Shown: positions 17,201 to 25,600 of the stretch, piece by piece
How the letters are laid out: every line of letters starts with the position of its first letter
Numbering within the stretch: the first letter of the stretch is position 1
Source: Selenomonas sp963528755
GTDB lineage: Bacteria > Bacillota > Negativicutes > Selenomonadales > Selenomonadaceae
DNA length: 64,000 bases
Direction: 5' to 3'
Assembly: GCF_963528755.1 (NCBI RefSeq)
Contig: NZ_CAURXA010000002.1
Location: 310,001 to 374,000 of the forward strand
The notes under the pieces: generated by a model
Database searches by the model: none
The model's input: only the letters and a program-made list of their open reading frames with translations
What the model was told of the DNA's origin: nothing
Program-made: the position numbers and the translations under genes

Positions 17201-20200
17201 GTACCGTAAACGCCCTTGCCGGTATTCTCGTCAAACGCGATATTTTCAATGCGCTTGCTTGCAGACGACGCCGTAAGTCCTTCGGCGATTTCTACCTTGC
17301 CCGTAAGATTCCGCTCGCCGTCCTTGTAAGCACGATACCAAAGTTTGTTCGCCAGTGCGCCGAGCGTCTCATCCACGAGTTTCTTTTCGGCTGCAGATGC
17401 TCCGGCAGCTGTATTCAAACCCGTGCTGTCCGTCGTCATGGTAATGCCGCTGCCCGTCTTCGCATGGCCGATCAGCAGCGCACCGCCGATGACCTTCTTT
17501 GGATTGGCAGCGTCATGCCCGTAGAACGCGCGCATGTAGCCGCTGTACTGATCGACAGCGATGGTATTGGCCTCGTTCTGGAAAATCATTCCCGCACGCT
17601 CGGGCGAAGCGCCGCCGACAAGCGTGGTGATGCGGCTGCCCCAATAGGCTTTCGGCAACGCCGCGCCCTGGTTCACGTTGCGCCATACGGCGCCGTTCTG
17701 CAGCCACATGTTGAGTGTGCCGTCACCGTAGGCAAGACCCTTGATGTACGATGAAGAGTTTGTAAGCGCGACATCGATACGGCTCTGCATATCCTGCGAG
17801 ACGACGTTTCCGTCGAGGCGGACGGCGCTGCTGCCTGCCGCACCGTCTTTGACATTGATGCCGAGACGTCCCGTATAGCCGGCATAGAGAGCCGCCGCAT
17901 CCGCAGCCGCCTTGTTCACCTTGACGCTGAGACCGTCCAGTGTCATGGCATCATCCATATAAGCATGGACGCCATGGCTGACTTCCGAACCGCCAACATC
18001 CATCTCGGTCATGCCGGAAGTGGTGAGTGTCCCCTTATCACCCTTGATGCCATACGCCATTTTCAGTGGGCCAGCAGAATTTTCATCGTTCACAAACAAG
18101 CGAAGCGTGCCTGCTTTGATATTGACCTTCTTCTTGGGCGCGAGGCAGATGCCGGCAGATTCCGTGACTCTGTCGCTCTCGCCGCCGGTCTTGATCGTCA
18201 GCACATGATCCGAAGCGTCGATATTCAGATTCTTTTTGGAAAGAATCGCGCCGCTTCTTGAAGGCGAATTGTTTTGATAGGCAATCGTCGAATCCTTCGT
18301 GAACCGATAGCTGTCATCGTCCTGACGAACCCTTGCATCGACGTATTCCTCATCCTTGTCTTCGTCACCCGTCAGCTGCGTGGTGAACTCCGTCGTCGTC
18401 TGTCCTGCCGCCGCTGGTGTATAGCCGCCTTGCCCCGTCGCCTGGTCGAATGTGATGTTCTCAATGCGCTTGCTCGCAGACGCCGTGGTCAGACCCTCAG
18501 CGATCTCCACCTTGCCTGTGAGATTGCGCTCGTTCGTCTTGTACGCATCATACCAGAGCTTGTTTGCAAGCGCATTCAGTGTCTCATCAACAAGCTTCAC
18601 ATCATCTTCATCCGTCGAATCCATAGCGAGTCCCGCATGATCCGTCGTCAGCGTGACGCCGCTGTCCGCCTCTGAGCGCGCGATGCGCAGTGCGCCGCCG
18701 ATGATGTTTTTCGGCGCAGACGCATCGTGCTTGTAGAATACACGCGTATAGCCGCTGTAATCTCCAATCGTGATATCCTTCGCATCGTTCTGGAAAATCA
18801 CGCCCGCCTCTGCCGCCGAATCGCCGCCAGTCAGCTTCGCGATGCGTCCGCCTGCGTACCCCGTCGGCAGCACAGTGCTCCGATTCGCATTATGCCATGC
18901 TGCGCCGTTCTTCAACCACAGGTTGAGCGTACCGCTGCCAAAAGCAAGTCCTTTCAGATAGGAGTCGGCTCCCGTGAGTGCCGCATCGACGCGGCTTCCT
19001 GCATCGTGCGCAACAATGTTGCCGCTCAGCTTGACCGTGCTGTCGCCTTCAACGTCATCTTCGATGTTGACATTGATCCTGCCGCTGTTCCGCGCGTCGA
19101 GGGACGCCGCATCCTCGGCAGCGTCATTCGTCGCCGCCGTCAAGCCGTCAAGCGTCACTGTGCCATTGAACGCCTGCACCGCCTTACTGACCTTCGTACC
19201 GCTGACGTCAATCTCTGTCATGCCGGAAATATTCGTCGTGCCGCCCGCTGTGCGGATGCCCCATGCGGACCCCAAAGGGGCAGCCGAGATCGTGTCATTG
19301 GCGATGAGACGCAGCGTCCCGGCCTTGATGTCGAGCGATTTGCTGTCGTTTTGGATGGCTGCCGACTCCTTGACGGTTGCCCTCCCTCCGCCGGTCTTTA
19401 CGGTCAGGGTGCGGCCCGTCGCGTCGATTTTGACGTCTGCACTCGGTGCGATCGCGCCCCGAGTCATCGCTGCCCCATTCCTGTAAGTGATCGTCGAATC
19501 CTTCGTGAAGCGATACGTGCCGTCCGCCTGCTTGACATGTGCATCGACATATTCCTGATCCGTCGTACCGAAGAGACGCTTCGTGAACTCCGTCGTCGTC
19601 TGCTCATTGCCCGAAGGAGGCGTCGGCGGCGATCCTGCCGAGTAGCTGCCCTTCTCACTCGCGAAAGTGATGTCCTTGTTGATGGAGGAAAGCGTCAATC
19701 CCTCGCCGATGGAAAGCTTGCCCGAGAGTTTGCCGTCTGCATAGCTCTTGTACGTCAGCTTGTTCGCCAGTGCATTGAGAACCGTGTTCTGATTCGCTGC
19801 CGTCACGCCGCCCGCATCCGTGAAGAGCGTGAAGACATTCTCCGTACCTACCGCCTTGTTGATGACGATGTCGCCGGCTTTAAACGTCGTCGGGGCAGCC
19901 GCATCGTGATCGTAGACAGCGACCGTATGTCCGCTGTAATTTCCCATCGTGATGGGCTTCGCATCTTTCTGATAGATGATGCCGCGCTTTTCTGCACTCG
20001 TGCCGCCGAAGAATTGACCAATATTGCTTCTGCCAATGTAGCGCTTGCTTTTTCCCGTACCAACGACTTCACCTGCGCCGATGTCCTCTATGTCCTGATA
20101 GTAACGTTCGTTTCGTGCTTCGTTGAGCCATTTCGCGCCGTTTTGCAGGTAAAGATTCGAGAACTGTGTATCGACGAGGCCGTGCAGCCATGATTTGTCT

Positions 20201-22458
20201 GTTGTGAGGGCAACGCCCACCCCTCCCCTGTCCTTGTCTGCAAAAAGGTCGCCGTCGAGCTGTACGTCTCTCGTGCCGGGCGTCCTGCCATCAGCGCCCA
20301 AGTTCATCCGGATCTCTCCGCCATAGGCAGCGAGAGCGTAGTAACTGTACTTCGTTCCGGCAGGCACTTGAATCCTGCCGCCGCCGGCAATCGTGACCGT
20401 CGTAGCGCCTTCACCGCCTCGCCCTGCCGACACGCCATTGCCGTAGACCGTCATATCGACGTCACCGGAGACGTTGACATAAGAACCGCTCGTATGCGTC
20501 AATATGCCGGCATTGTTGTAGCGCGAGAATACGTTCTCGCGATTGAGCGGGATACCCCATTTCCCCGTATCCGTGCCAGCGATCTTCAGGTTTCCATTGA
20601 TGTCGATGCCTGCACCTGAAACCGTCCCTACAGACGGCTCTCCAAAGCGATCATGCATTTGAACGGCTACACCGTTGCCGCCAAGGCCGCCCGACATTGA
20701 GATATTCACATCACCGTTGAGCGTCATAGTCGGACCGGTCTCCGCCGAATCATCCAACTGAATCGCATTCGTCAAACTGTTGCCGCCTTCAAGACCCTTC
20801 GTGATGATATTGATCTTGTCCGCTGTCAGCGTCAGGTTGCTCCCTTCTCCAGCATAGATTCCCGTTGGATTGCCTACGGTATTCTCCACCTGAAGCTGCA
20901 GGGGATTCGTATCTGCATTTATCGTTACGTCATTCGTCTTGGCATAGATGGCCGCTACGACGTTTGTGGTGGGATTGCCAATCTTATCCTTTCCGATGGA
21001 TACAACGGTATCTGCATCAATGTCTTGGGATTCTGTGATAGATTCCGTAATGTCCGGATAACCAAGCCATTCGGCATCTCCATTCCTTTCCGCAGTCCTT
21101 GTCACAGCGCCAAGTTCCTTCGGCAGCGTAAGTACGACAGAGGCCGTCTTCCCGCTGACCTGATCCGACTTGACCATAAGGAATTTGTTGAAATTCGCAT
21201 GATTCTTATTGGCAGAAAAATCTTTCGCCTGCCAAGTGGCTGTCGCCGTACTGTCTCCGTCTCCATAACGCTGCAGCGTATTGCCCAGCTCCAGCCAGAG
21301 ATTCCGTGTGGTCTGATCGGCATCAAGCTTGCCGAAATAGCCATCCATGCCTTGAGCAGACGCCACTTCCGTCCATTCCTGCGGGGAAGCAGAGAGCAGG
21401 TTCGATACGGTCGTCTGATAGACGTGCGCATCAATACCGCCAGATGTCGACAAATTGTACGTCATGACATACGCCGTGCCGTTCGGCATGACTTTCAAAT
21501 CTCGCATATCTTCGCCCGTCGATTTCACAGCCGCAGGAAGTTCCACCTTCTTCTGCACCATGCTCGATAGTTTGCCCTCAGTACCTATTTGCGCAATACT
21601 GATCTCCGTATGGGAAGCATTGCCTGCACCGTTGTTCTGCTTGCCGCCGATTGCCGTGAGCAATATATGGTCGTTGAACTTGTTCAGCCGCGCTTGATCC
21701 GTATTACGTCCGATGCGCGTATAGCTGCCGAATTCCAGGCTGCCGTCATCCTTGATCTTATACTGCATGAGGAAGCCGTCGTCATAGCTGTTCCAACTGC
21801 CCGTCGGATTGACTGAGACCGCTGCATAGAGATTGCGTCCGTCGACGAGGAGCGCCTCGCCATGCACCTTTGCAGCTGCGGGATTGCCTGTCTCCGTCTC
21901 TCCCGTATCGTTGTTCGTATAGCTTTCCGTGAATTGATAACCGGCATGCTGCTTGATATCATTTTTCAGATCGATGACAGTAGCCGTCTGCTCCTTGAGT
22001 GCGCCGCCGTCTTCACGAATGACGCCGATCTTCCCGAGATCATAGCCCGTCGCATAAATGAAGTTGTCTGTTGCCGCCACCGCATGAGGATTCTGCACCG
22101 AAGTCAGTTTCCCCTTCGCTCCTTCGGATGATTCTCCGAGAGCATCCGGGTCGAGGAGGCGATATGTCGTCTCACCGCCCAAGCTGTACTTCAGCAGGAG
22201 TTTGCTCGTGCCCTGCTGATGAAAATTGAATACAGATGCATCTCCGCCCAGATTCTTAAGAACACCCTCCTGCGGAGAATCGTCCGTGAAGCCATTCGTC
22301 TGCGAGCCGGACAAGCTGCCCATCTGACCATCCGAATAGTCCGTCGCAATGCTCGTCACAAGCGTCGCTGCGCTTGCGGTCGAAGCATATAGCAACCCGC
22401 CAAGAACGAGCGCACTCAGCGGCAAATGCTTCCGTCTGAAAAAGCTCCCTTTCTTCAT
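11236..22458 (-). CDS. Giant modular autotransporter (3740 aa) with propeller-like head
   Basis: A signal peptide (1-30, ALVLGGLLYASTASA) is followed by a head of about 400 residues with repeated beta-blade-like segments (NFIYATGYDLGKIGVIRE, LYAAVSVNP, DDGFLMQYKIKDDGSL, NGTAYVMTYNL) shared with the next autotransporter. Then come about six passenger modules, each ending in a conserved unit (NLTGKVEIAEGLT, KRIENITFD) at roughly residues 929, 1335, 1739, 2289, 2789 and 3340. A Pro-Lys-Pro-Asp linker (3353-3429) leads to a type V autotransporter barrel (about 3455-3740) ending in Phe. Passenger repeats of GTLNxx / ITIDG type suggest a beta-helix. Start 22458 has AGGAGG at eight bases. A hairpin separates it from the gene upstream. 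Likely surface adhesin or ligand capture; function not proven. Confidence 0.88.
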   Translation of the reverse strand: MKKGSFFRRKHLPLSALVLGGLLYASTASAATLVTSIATDYSDGQMGSLSGSQTNGFTDDSPQEGVLKNLGGDASVFNFHQQGTSKLLLKYSLGGETTYRLLDPDALGESSEGAKGKLTSVQNPHAVAATDNFIYATGYDLGKIGVIREDGGALKEQTATVIDLKNDIKQHAGYQFTESYTNNDTGETETGNPAAAKVHGEALLVDGRNLYAAVSVNPTGSWNSYDDGFLMQYKIKDDGSLEFGSYTRIGRNTDQARLNKFNDHILLTAIGGKQNNGAGNASHTEISIAQIGTEGKLSSMVQKKVELPAAVKSTGEDMRDLKVMPNGTAYVMTYNLSTSGGIDAHVYQTTVSNLLSASPQEWTEVASAQGMDGYFGKLDADQTTRNLWLELGNTLQRYGDGDSTATATWQAKDFSANKNHANFNKFLMVKSDQVSGKTASVVLTLPKELGAVTRTAERNGDAEWLGYPDITESITESQDIDADTVVSIGKDKIGNPTTNVVAAIYAKTNDVTINADTNPLQLQVENTVGNPTGIYAGEGSNLTLTADKINIITKGLEGGNSLTNAIQLDDSAETGPTMTLNGDVNISMSGGLGGNGVAVQMHDRFGEPSVGTVSGAGIDINGNLKIAGTDTGKWGIPLNRENVFSRYNNAGILTHTSGSYVNVSGDVDMTVYGNGVSAGRGGEGATTVTIAGGGRIQVPAGTKYSYYALAAYGGEIRMNLGADGRTPGTRDVQLDGDLFADKDRGGVGVALTTDKSWLHGLVDTQFSNLYLQNGAKWLNEARNERYYQDIEDIGAGEVVGTGKSKRYIGRSNIGQFFGGTSAEKRGIIYQKDAKPITMGNYSGHTVAVYDHDAAAPTTFKAGDIVINKAVGTENVFTLFTDAGGVTAANQNTVLNALANKLTYKSYADGKLSGKLSIGEGLTLSSINKDITFASEKGSYSAGSPPTPPSGNEQTTTEFTKRLFGTTDQEYVDAHVKQADGTYRFTKDSTITYRNGAAMTRGAIAPSADVKIDATGRTLTVKTGGGRATVKESAAIQNDSKSLDIKAGTLRLIANDTISAAPLGSAWGIRTAGGTTNISGMTEIDVSGTKVSKAVQAFNGTVTLDGLTAATNDAAEDAASLDARNSGRINVNIEDDVEGDSTVKLSGNIVAHDAGSRVDAALTGADSYLKGLAFGSGTLNLWLKNGAAWHNANRSTVLPTGYAGGRIAKLTGGDSAAEAGVIFQNDAKDITIGDYSGYTRVFYKHDASAPKNIIGGALRIARSEADSGVTLTTDHAGLAMDSTDEDDVKLVDETLNALANKLWYDAYKTNERNLTGKVEIAEGLTTASASKRIENITFDQATGQGGYTPAAAGQTTTEFTTQLTGDEDKDEEYVDARVRQDDDSYRFTKDSTIAYQNNSPSRSGAILSKKNLNIDASDHVLTIKTGGESDRVTESAGICLAPKKKVNIKAGTLRLFVNDENSAGPLKMAYGIKGDKGTLTTSGMTEMDVGGSEVSHGVHAYMDDAMTLDGLSVKVNKAAADAAALYAGYTGRLGINVKDGAAGSSAVRLDGNVVSQDMQSRIDVALTNSSSYIKGLAYGDGTLNMWLQNGAVWRNVNQGAALPKAYWGSRITTLVGGASPERAGMIFQNEANTIAVDQYSGYMRAFYGHDAANPKKVIGGALLIGHAKTGSGITMTTDSTGLNTAAGASAAEKKLVDETLGALANKLWYRAYKDGERNLTGKVEIAEGLTASSASKRIENIAFDENTGKGVYGTPTAPGQAKTEFTTGITGEASRDVEYTDAGVRQEDGSYVFTKDTKITAGETEIKAGAWLTTFSAAISNSDVKTPVNIDLKGKNLTVNTKTDISTVGITAIGNGAQLNIENAGAITVNAENTGGSQTAAVYANSGGKVHIKNGGGDLESKVLKVRANNVNTKTNVAVIKTMNGVPGAESNITIDGLVDVLAEGNKDKNSGANEAVSAVASTIDIGGGTIKTVGDTWAAIRAYGEFVTQNTGVVNFNVTKDASGMATGAGKNRAIIEGDFSTNGGMGTKGRISVGLSTPESYWHGNYVDTHGYGVTQGQYGSVNLFMKNGSHWKGFASGVMNVEMSGADTKWTGFNIEDNMKLTLKDGATWYNAVTPEQKGWKDVAAISRVKNFSGSGGFIDMTGMNRFLGLGDSLDQTGVPGAAVQGKCSAIIEKGVGETGNLEIEEFSGDTTVRYRHDAAAPTTVYGGTTTIKKAAAGSKITMLTDNAGLNTESTKAADVNLVSATLDSLAKKLWYDAYKTNERNLTGRATIAEGLTASSATKRIENITFDKTTGQGGYVYTPQAEISTDPITKSETLTYDRQALATQPNAKGGTVVSALYTDNTAYDKQHPMLVDMNGHSLNIEANSTVKIADAVYIGSNKHVKIVNSGAGKTLTVRATNTDTRAANGIYADANASLQIDAPVKIEEVHTKGYNATAIQTTSTIGTKSSVAINGDLTVGSVRADRVDTKKHLADDGRNLAALQTTGDETSITVKGNVDIQNIKGSVLKAVGANSLIDVGGGTISAAEDGDHTKQYYAVHAEKGTVNINSPAGVSGNRKTNITGDMYVTHEYGKKTVEYSGGQLVDFASKGVLNASLTTVDSSWTGAATYDVNRTDFQKGGFLAHDVGQFNLTLRNSALWTNELRSSAADAWKGSHVTHLTGGSSEDRAGVIFQKNDKDITIDDYIGYMKILFAHDTAAPTQMKGGNVVINKAAGGSRVTLRTDSNGLRTDSTLIEDKNLVSATLNALANKLYYTAYKNGEKSLSGKVEIAEGLTSSAAAKRIEDITFDAATGRGGYSYTPLLPPPPSQTQSDFTTAINGEETHDTVYANAGVRRSDGRYIFTKDSTITTGKDMIAAGAWMSNISAAISSANTGKTLDVDLGGKNLAVKTKTDVSTTGISAIGKGSKVDIKNAGTISIDAESTNYGQTATLFVNGGGAIHIANGGGNLEDKVLKVRANGNYKTNVAVIKSMNGVTGAESNITIDGLVDVLADGNDAANGKGANEAVSAVASTINIGGGTIKAVNGAWAAIRAYGEFVSDNYGTVNFNVTKDAGGLANGAGTNRAVIEGDIVTNGGMGTKGRVSVGLSTADSHWIGNYADTRGYGVTPGQLGAVNLFMKNGSYWKGFANGSMKVEMSGAGTTWTGFHIGENLQLKLANGAIWHNAITPEQKDQDSKSAISRVKYFTGSGGFIDMTGTYRFLASSNSLSGAPVQTGSSAIEEKGLGETGDLTIDSYSGNTKVLYRHDATMPTTVYGGRLMIKKAEANSAITLTTDNAGLNTESTKATDKNLVSQTLNSLANKLWYDAYKESERNLTGKAEIAEGLTTSSASKRLENITFDEATGQGAYKYTPAEDPKPDPKPDPKPDPKPDPKPDPKPDPKPDPKPDPKPDPKPDPKPDPKPDPKPDPKPDPKPNPKPNPKPNPKPNPDSKIEYGDYETKLMSGVKSAMTASTMAWRAEANDLMKRMGDLRLSPEGEGIWARVYRGKSSSNKDKMNFQMNYTTIQVGYDKKVGDDWRVGVAGSYMKGSSSYVSGNGTNKEGNLGIYGTWTGKNGEYVDIIAKIGRLTNEYTVYNDFGHYVKGDFHTWGGSLSAEYGRRISLKGGSFIEPQIELIYSHLNGVNYTGETDYAGQKMYVRQGAMNSFVGRLGVGFGQETERSTWFLKASLYHEFAGDLSTDYSDGSSPWKTTHQDGKDTWVGIQLGGTTKLGDRTSLYGTFEKTFGGDIKTNWRVDAGLRWSF
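12170..12399 (-). repeat. Tandem 12-base repeat coding the Pro-Lys-Pro-Asp/Asn linker
   Basis: About nineteen four-residue units (mostly PKPD, the last four PKPN) are encoded by near-identical 12-base units with GGATCCGGCTTC / GGATCTGGTTTC synonyms. The linker separates the passenger from the barrel. Such arrays change length by slippage in multiples of 12, which keeps the frame. Confidence 0.9.
12437..19671 (-). repeat. Long internal repeats: autotransporter 1 passenger modules
   Basis: The module-end sequence coding KRIENITFD recurs near 12437, 14090, 15590, 17241, 18453, with a diverged one at 19671. Distances are about 1653, 1500, 1651, 1212 and 1218 bases, giving two pairs of equal-sized modules: 551 and 550 residues (12437-14090 and 15590-17241) and 404 and 406 residues. 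The two 550-residue modules share long identical stretches such as AESNITIDGLVDVLA and SVGLST, pointing to past duplication. Confidence 0.8.
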
Positions 22459-22521
22459 ACTTTCCGCCTCCTATTCTTTTTAAATCACGAATCACATGAC
22501 CAGAAACTATCATGTTATTGA

Positions 22522-22560
22522 GAAAACAAGAAGCTTGAAGTAAAGCGGCTTCTTGTTTTC
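22522..22560 (-). terminator. Hairpin between the two autotransporter genes
   Basis: GAAAACAAGAAGC (22522-22534) is perfectly complementary to GCTTCTTGTTTTC (22548-22560). It lies 42 bases after the stop of autotransporter 2 and 64 bases before the start of autotransporter 1. The T-stretch is part of the stem, so termination may be partial. The remainder of the 143-base gap shows no clear promoter. Confidence 0.6.
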
Positions 22561-22601
22561 CCACAACATTTCAACTGCTGTCGTTCAAAATATGAAACTC
22601 T

Positions 22602-25600
22602 TTAGAAACTCCAGCGAAGTCCTGCGTCAATGCGCCAATCGGTCTTGATGTCGCCGCCGAAGGTCTTCTCAAAATCGCCGTAGAGACTCGTCCTGTCATT
22701 GAGCTTCATCGTGCCGCCGAACTGGATGCCGACCCATGTGTCCCTGCCTCTCTGTGTCGTGCTCTTCGGCGTGAAGCCGTCGGAGTAGTCCGTCGAAAGG
22801 TCGCCCGCAAATTCGTGGTAGAGTGACGCCTTCAAAAACCATGTGCCGCGCTCCGTCTCCTGGCCGAAGCCGATACCGAGGCGGCTGACGAAGCTGTTCA
22901 TCGCCCCTTGGCGCACATGCATCTTCCTGCCAACATAGTCCGTGTCGCCCGTGTAGTCAACGCCGTTCAGATGGCTGTAGATCAGCTCGATCTGCGGCTC
23001 GATGAAGCTGCCGCCCTTCAGGCTGATGCGCCTGCCGTATTCTGCCGAGAGCGAGCCGCCCCATGTGTGGAAGTCGCCCTTGACGTAGTGACCGAAGTCG
23101 TTGTAGACAGTGTACTCGTTTGTGAGCCTGCCGATCTTCGCAATGAGGTCGACGTACTCGCCGTTCTTCCCTGTCCATGTACCGTAGACGCCGAAGTTGC
23201 CTTCCTTGTTTTTGCCATTGCCGCTCGCATAGGAGGAGCTTCCCTTCATGTAGCTTCCGGCGATGCCGACGCGCCAGTCGTCTCCGACCTTCTTATCGTA
23301 GCCGACCTGGATCGTCGTGTAGTTCATCTGGAAGTCTGTCTTGTCCTTGTTGCTCGACGACTTGCCACGGTAGACGCGCGCCCAGACGCCTTCATCTTCC
23401 GGCGAGAGCCTGAGGTCGCCCATGCGTTTCATGAGATCGTTCGCCTCAGCGCGCCACGCCATCGTCGATGCCGTCATCGCCGACTTGACACCGCTCATGA
23501 GCTTCGTCTCATAATCGCCATATTCCGTCTTTGCGATATCAATAACGCCATCTGCCGTACCGTTCGTGTTCAGAAGCATGGCATAACGCTTCGTGGATTT
23601 CGTGATACCGTCTCCGATTGTCACGCCAAGTCCCAGGCCATTGACATTCTGTTTCACGATGTTCGCTGCATCTCCGCGATATTCGAAACGCTGCGCCAAA
23701 GACTTTGCAACTTTCTCGTCAGCTTCATCGCTGCCGCTGAAAGCATCTGTCACGAAGGCAATGGCATTGCCTGTACCCAGCACATTCTGCACGGTGAATT
23801 TCCCATCATGCGTAAGCATCAACGTCCCGTCCGCCGTCGCGCTTCCCTTGTAAAAGACTTTCGCCTTGCCTTGGAAATTCACGATATTCAAGTCGCCATT
23901 CGCTTGACGAACAATCGTGCCGCCCCGTGCATTCAAGCTTGTGAGGTCAGACGCTCCTGTGACATTCCACTTCGCCGTAGGGCCAAGCGTGACGTTACGC
24001 GTTGATGAGCTGTCTGACGAGACGGCTGTCATCCCAGCTGCGCGCAGGAGTGCTGCTGCCTGTGTCAGCTCTTTGACGCTGCCCGTAAAGACGGCGTTCT
24101 TTCCCGCAAGGTCGATATCGACCGTGCCGCGTGCACGGATATTGCCCCGAAGCGTGGAATTGTCACCTCTGAGCTTCAGATTCAGAGTACCGTCCGACTG
24201 CGTGATATCACCATCGAGCATGCTCGTCTTGCCCATGTCGCTCAACGTGACGGCGCCGCCTCTGTTCTCAATAGAGCCTTTGATGTCAAAGCCTGAAGAG
24301 ATATTAACAATAGCACCTGCTGCTGCGCGAATCACGCGGCGGCTCGTGACATCTCCCATATCGATGGAAATGCGGCTGCCACTTATGGTCACACGGCTGT
24401 TTTCGCCCGCATTGACGCCGTACCTTGAAGCATGGATGTTCAAAGTCGCATCACTTCCCATCGTTACGGTGACTGGGGAAGACGTTGAAGACGTAATGCC
24501 TGTCGGTGTCTTGATCGTCGCCGTCCGCTGAAAAACGTATGTGCCGTCAGCCTTCTTCACGCCGCCTTGGATATACTCGGTATCCGAAGCGCCGCCAGTG
24601 ATTCCCGTCATGAATTCTGTCCTTTGTTCGGGCTGCGGCTTCGGATCAGGCTGCGGCTTCGGATCAGGCTGCGGCTTCGGGTCGGGCTGCGGCTTCGGAT
24701 CAGGCTGCGGCTTCGGATCAGGCTGCGGCTTCGGGTCGGGCTGCGGCTTCGGATCAGGCTGCGGCTTCGGGTCGGGCTGCGGCTTCGGATCGGGCTGCGG
24801 CTTCGGATTGGGATCGACTGCGGGCGCGTAAGCATAGCCCCCCTGTCCATTTGCTGCGTTGAACGTAATGTTTTCCACACGTCTGCTTACCGCCGACGTC
24901 GTAAGGCCCTCGGCGATTTCCGTCTTGCCTGTCAGATTACGTTCATTCGTCGTATATGCCATATAATAGAGCTTGTTCGCCAGTGCATTCAGCGTCGCAC
25001 TCACAAGATTCTTGTCCACTGCCTTCTTCGATTCGGTATTCAATCCTGTCGCATCCGTCGTCAACGTGATGGAGCTATTCGCAGCAGCACGTGCAATGAC
25101 GAGATCACCGCCATGTATCGTCGTCGGTGTCGTTGCCTCATGAGCGAAAAGCACACGTGTGTGACCGCTGTAGTTTTCAATATTGAGTGGATTCGCATCC
25201 TTTTGGAAGATGACGCCGCGTGCTGCCTCCGTTGCACCTCCGCGGAAGTTTGTGACGCGGCTCTTGCCAATATAGGATGCTCCCGCTCCCGTGCCGGTCG
25301 CTGTTCCTGCACCAACATCCTCAATATCCTGATAGTAGCGCGTATTGCGGCCCTCATTCTGCCACAGAGCACCGTTCTGCAGATAGAGACTCGCCGTGCC
25401 GCCATTGTCAACGAGTCCGTGTAGTCTGGAATTCGCCGTCGTGAGGGCGACATTCAGCTTACCTGTGGGCAGCGCGAAGAGGTCGCCGTCGAGGCGGACA
25501 TCCCGCGTGCCAGGTGTAGCGCCGTCTGCGCCCGTATTCATATTGATCGTGCCCTGATAAGCTCCGAGCGCATAGTAGCTGTATTTCATGCCAGCGGGAA

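Noticed and set aside
24629..24817. Second regular direct-repeat array as CRISPR candidate
   Set aside because: 18-base units without spacers coding PKPQPD inside autotransporter 2.
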